Assembly (NCBI GenBank): GCA_029233965.1 | Contig: JARGOP010000036.1 | Coordinates: forward strand, 1 to 32,338 | From: Verrucomicrobiales bacterium | GTDB lineage: Bacteria > Verrucomicrobiota > Verrucomicrobiia > Verrucomicrobiales > DEV007 | Direction: 5' to 3' | DNA length: 32,338 nucleotides | Notes under the pieces: model-generated | What the model saw: the letters and a program-made list of their open reading frames with translations, nothing else | What the model was told of the DNA's origin: nothing | The model's database searches: none | Shown: positions 32,163 to 32,338 of the stretch, one piece after another | How the letters are laid out: each line of letters opens with the position of its first letter | How positions within the stretch are numbered: position 1 is the first letter of the stretch | Program-made: the position numbers and the translations under genes

Positions 32163-32338
32163 GCGGCCGGGGCAACGCGGACGACGTGGAAGTCGTCCCT
32201 CCGGATTTCGCGTTCCGGATGCACCTGGAGGGACCGGTTCCACCCGGTCCGTGGAGGATAGACAGCGGAGGTGTAGCGGCCATGGCAACGCGGACGACGT
32301 GGAAGTCGTCCCTCCGGATTTCGCGTTCCGGATGCACC
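32163..32338. repeat. Intergenic hairpin repeat, 113-base period, running off the window end
   Basis: A 63-base unit at 32163-32225 recurs at 32276-32338 with only two mismatches, spaced by 113 bases. Each unit holds hairpin GGACGAC-GTGGAA-GTCGTCC (32179-32198 and 32292-32311) followed by CTCC. Between them, on the opposite strand, is GGACCGG-GTGGAA-CCGGTCC (32231-32250), also followed by CTCC. Stem pairs differ but stay paired, and the loop and ends are constant. A CCGGA/TCCGG stem lies at 32201-32218. This resembles REP/BIME-type bacterial repeats. The small open frames here are by-products. Confidence 0.8.

Noticed and set aside
32064-32288. 75-residue N-terminal extension of the sulfatase
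   Set aside because: Its Arg/Pro-rich sequence comes from the intergenic repeat; the internal Met at 32063 gives a good signal peptide.
32119-32337. Short frame over the right-end repeats
   Set aside because: The encoded peptide repeats itself because the DNA does; hairpin repeats explain the frame.

Overview
The window looks like a chromosomal segment from a Gram-negative bacterium of the PVC group, most likely a verrucomicrobium. This is inferred from gene content: a PQQ-type propeller protein with N-terminal membrane helices, an exported formylglycine sulfatase, a glycosidase-glycosyltransferase fusion, and lipoproteins and TolC/adaptor proteins that imply an outer membrane. GC content is fairly high. 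Operon-leading genes consistently lack Shine-Dalgarno sequences. No rRNA, tRNA, CRISPR array, transposase or phage gene was seen.

Layout. 1-234: noncoding DNA with direct repeats. 235-4403 (-): sbcD-sbcC, a DNA-end-processing nuclease, translationally coupled. 4618-7101 (+): a membrane glycosyltransferase fused to a glycosidase-like barrel, convergent with a yjbQ-family gene (7098-7532, -). 7717-13405 (+): a TolC-like outer-membrane protein with unusual extensions, a shortened SecA-like ATPase, a small periplasmic adaptor (membrane-fusion protein) and a small unknown protein. No ABC, RND or MFS pump accompanies them. This is the best candidate in the window for an undescribed export system. 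13411-14997 (-): PQQ-like propeller protein. 15109-18238 (+): an AI-2E-type permease, an EF-hand/beta-lactamase-fold lipoprotein, and two tandem I78-inhibitor-like lipoproteins.

18440-27609 (+): a purine cluster in the order purC-purS-purL-purQ-purM-purF-purD. Much of it is coupled by overlaps. It covers steps 1, 2, 4, 5 and 7 of IMP synthesis; purN/T, purE/K, purB and purH must lie elsewhere. PurC, PurS and PurF are longer than usual, and PurS seems to carry a degenerate second copy of part of its own fold. An 84-base gap leads to pyrR-pyrB-pyrX (27694-30459). The last gene is a dihydroorotase homologue that has lost several metal or catalytic residues. It is probably a structural partner of the aspartate transcarbamoylase PyrB, like Pseudomonas PyrC'. 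A terminator-like hairpin closes the cluster.

30561-32063 (-): exported sulfatase. 32163-32338: an intergenic repeat element with 113-base periodicity. Its hairpins share a GTGGAA loop and show compensating stem changes in opposite orientations. It runs off the window end.
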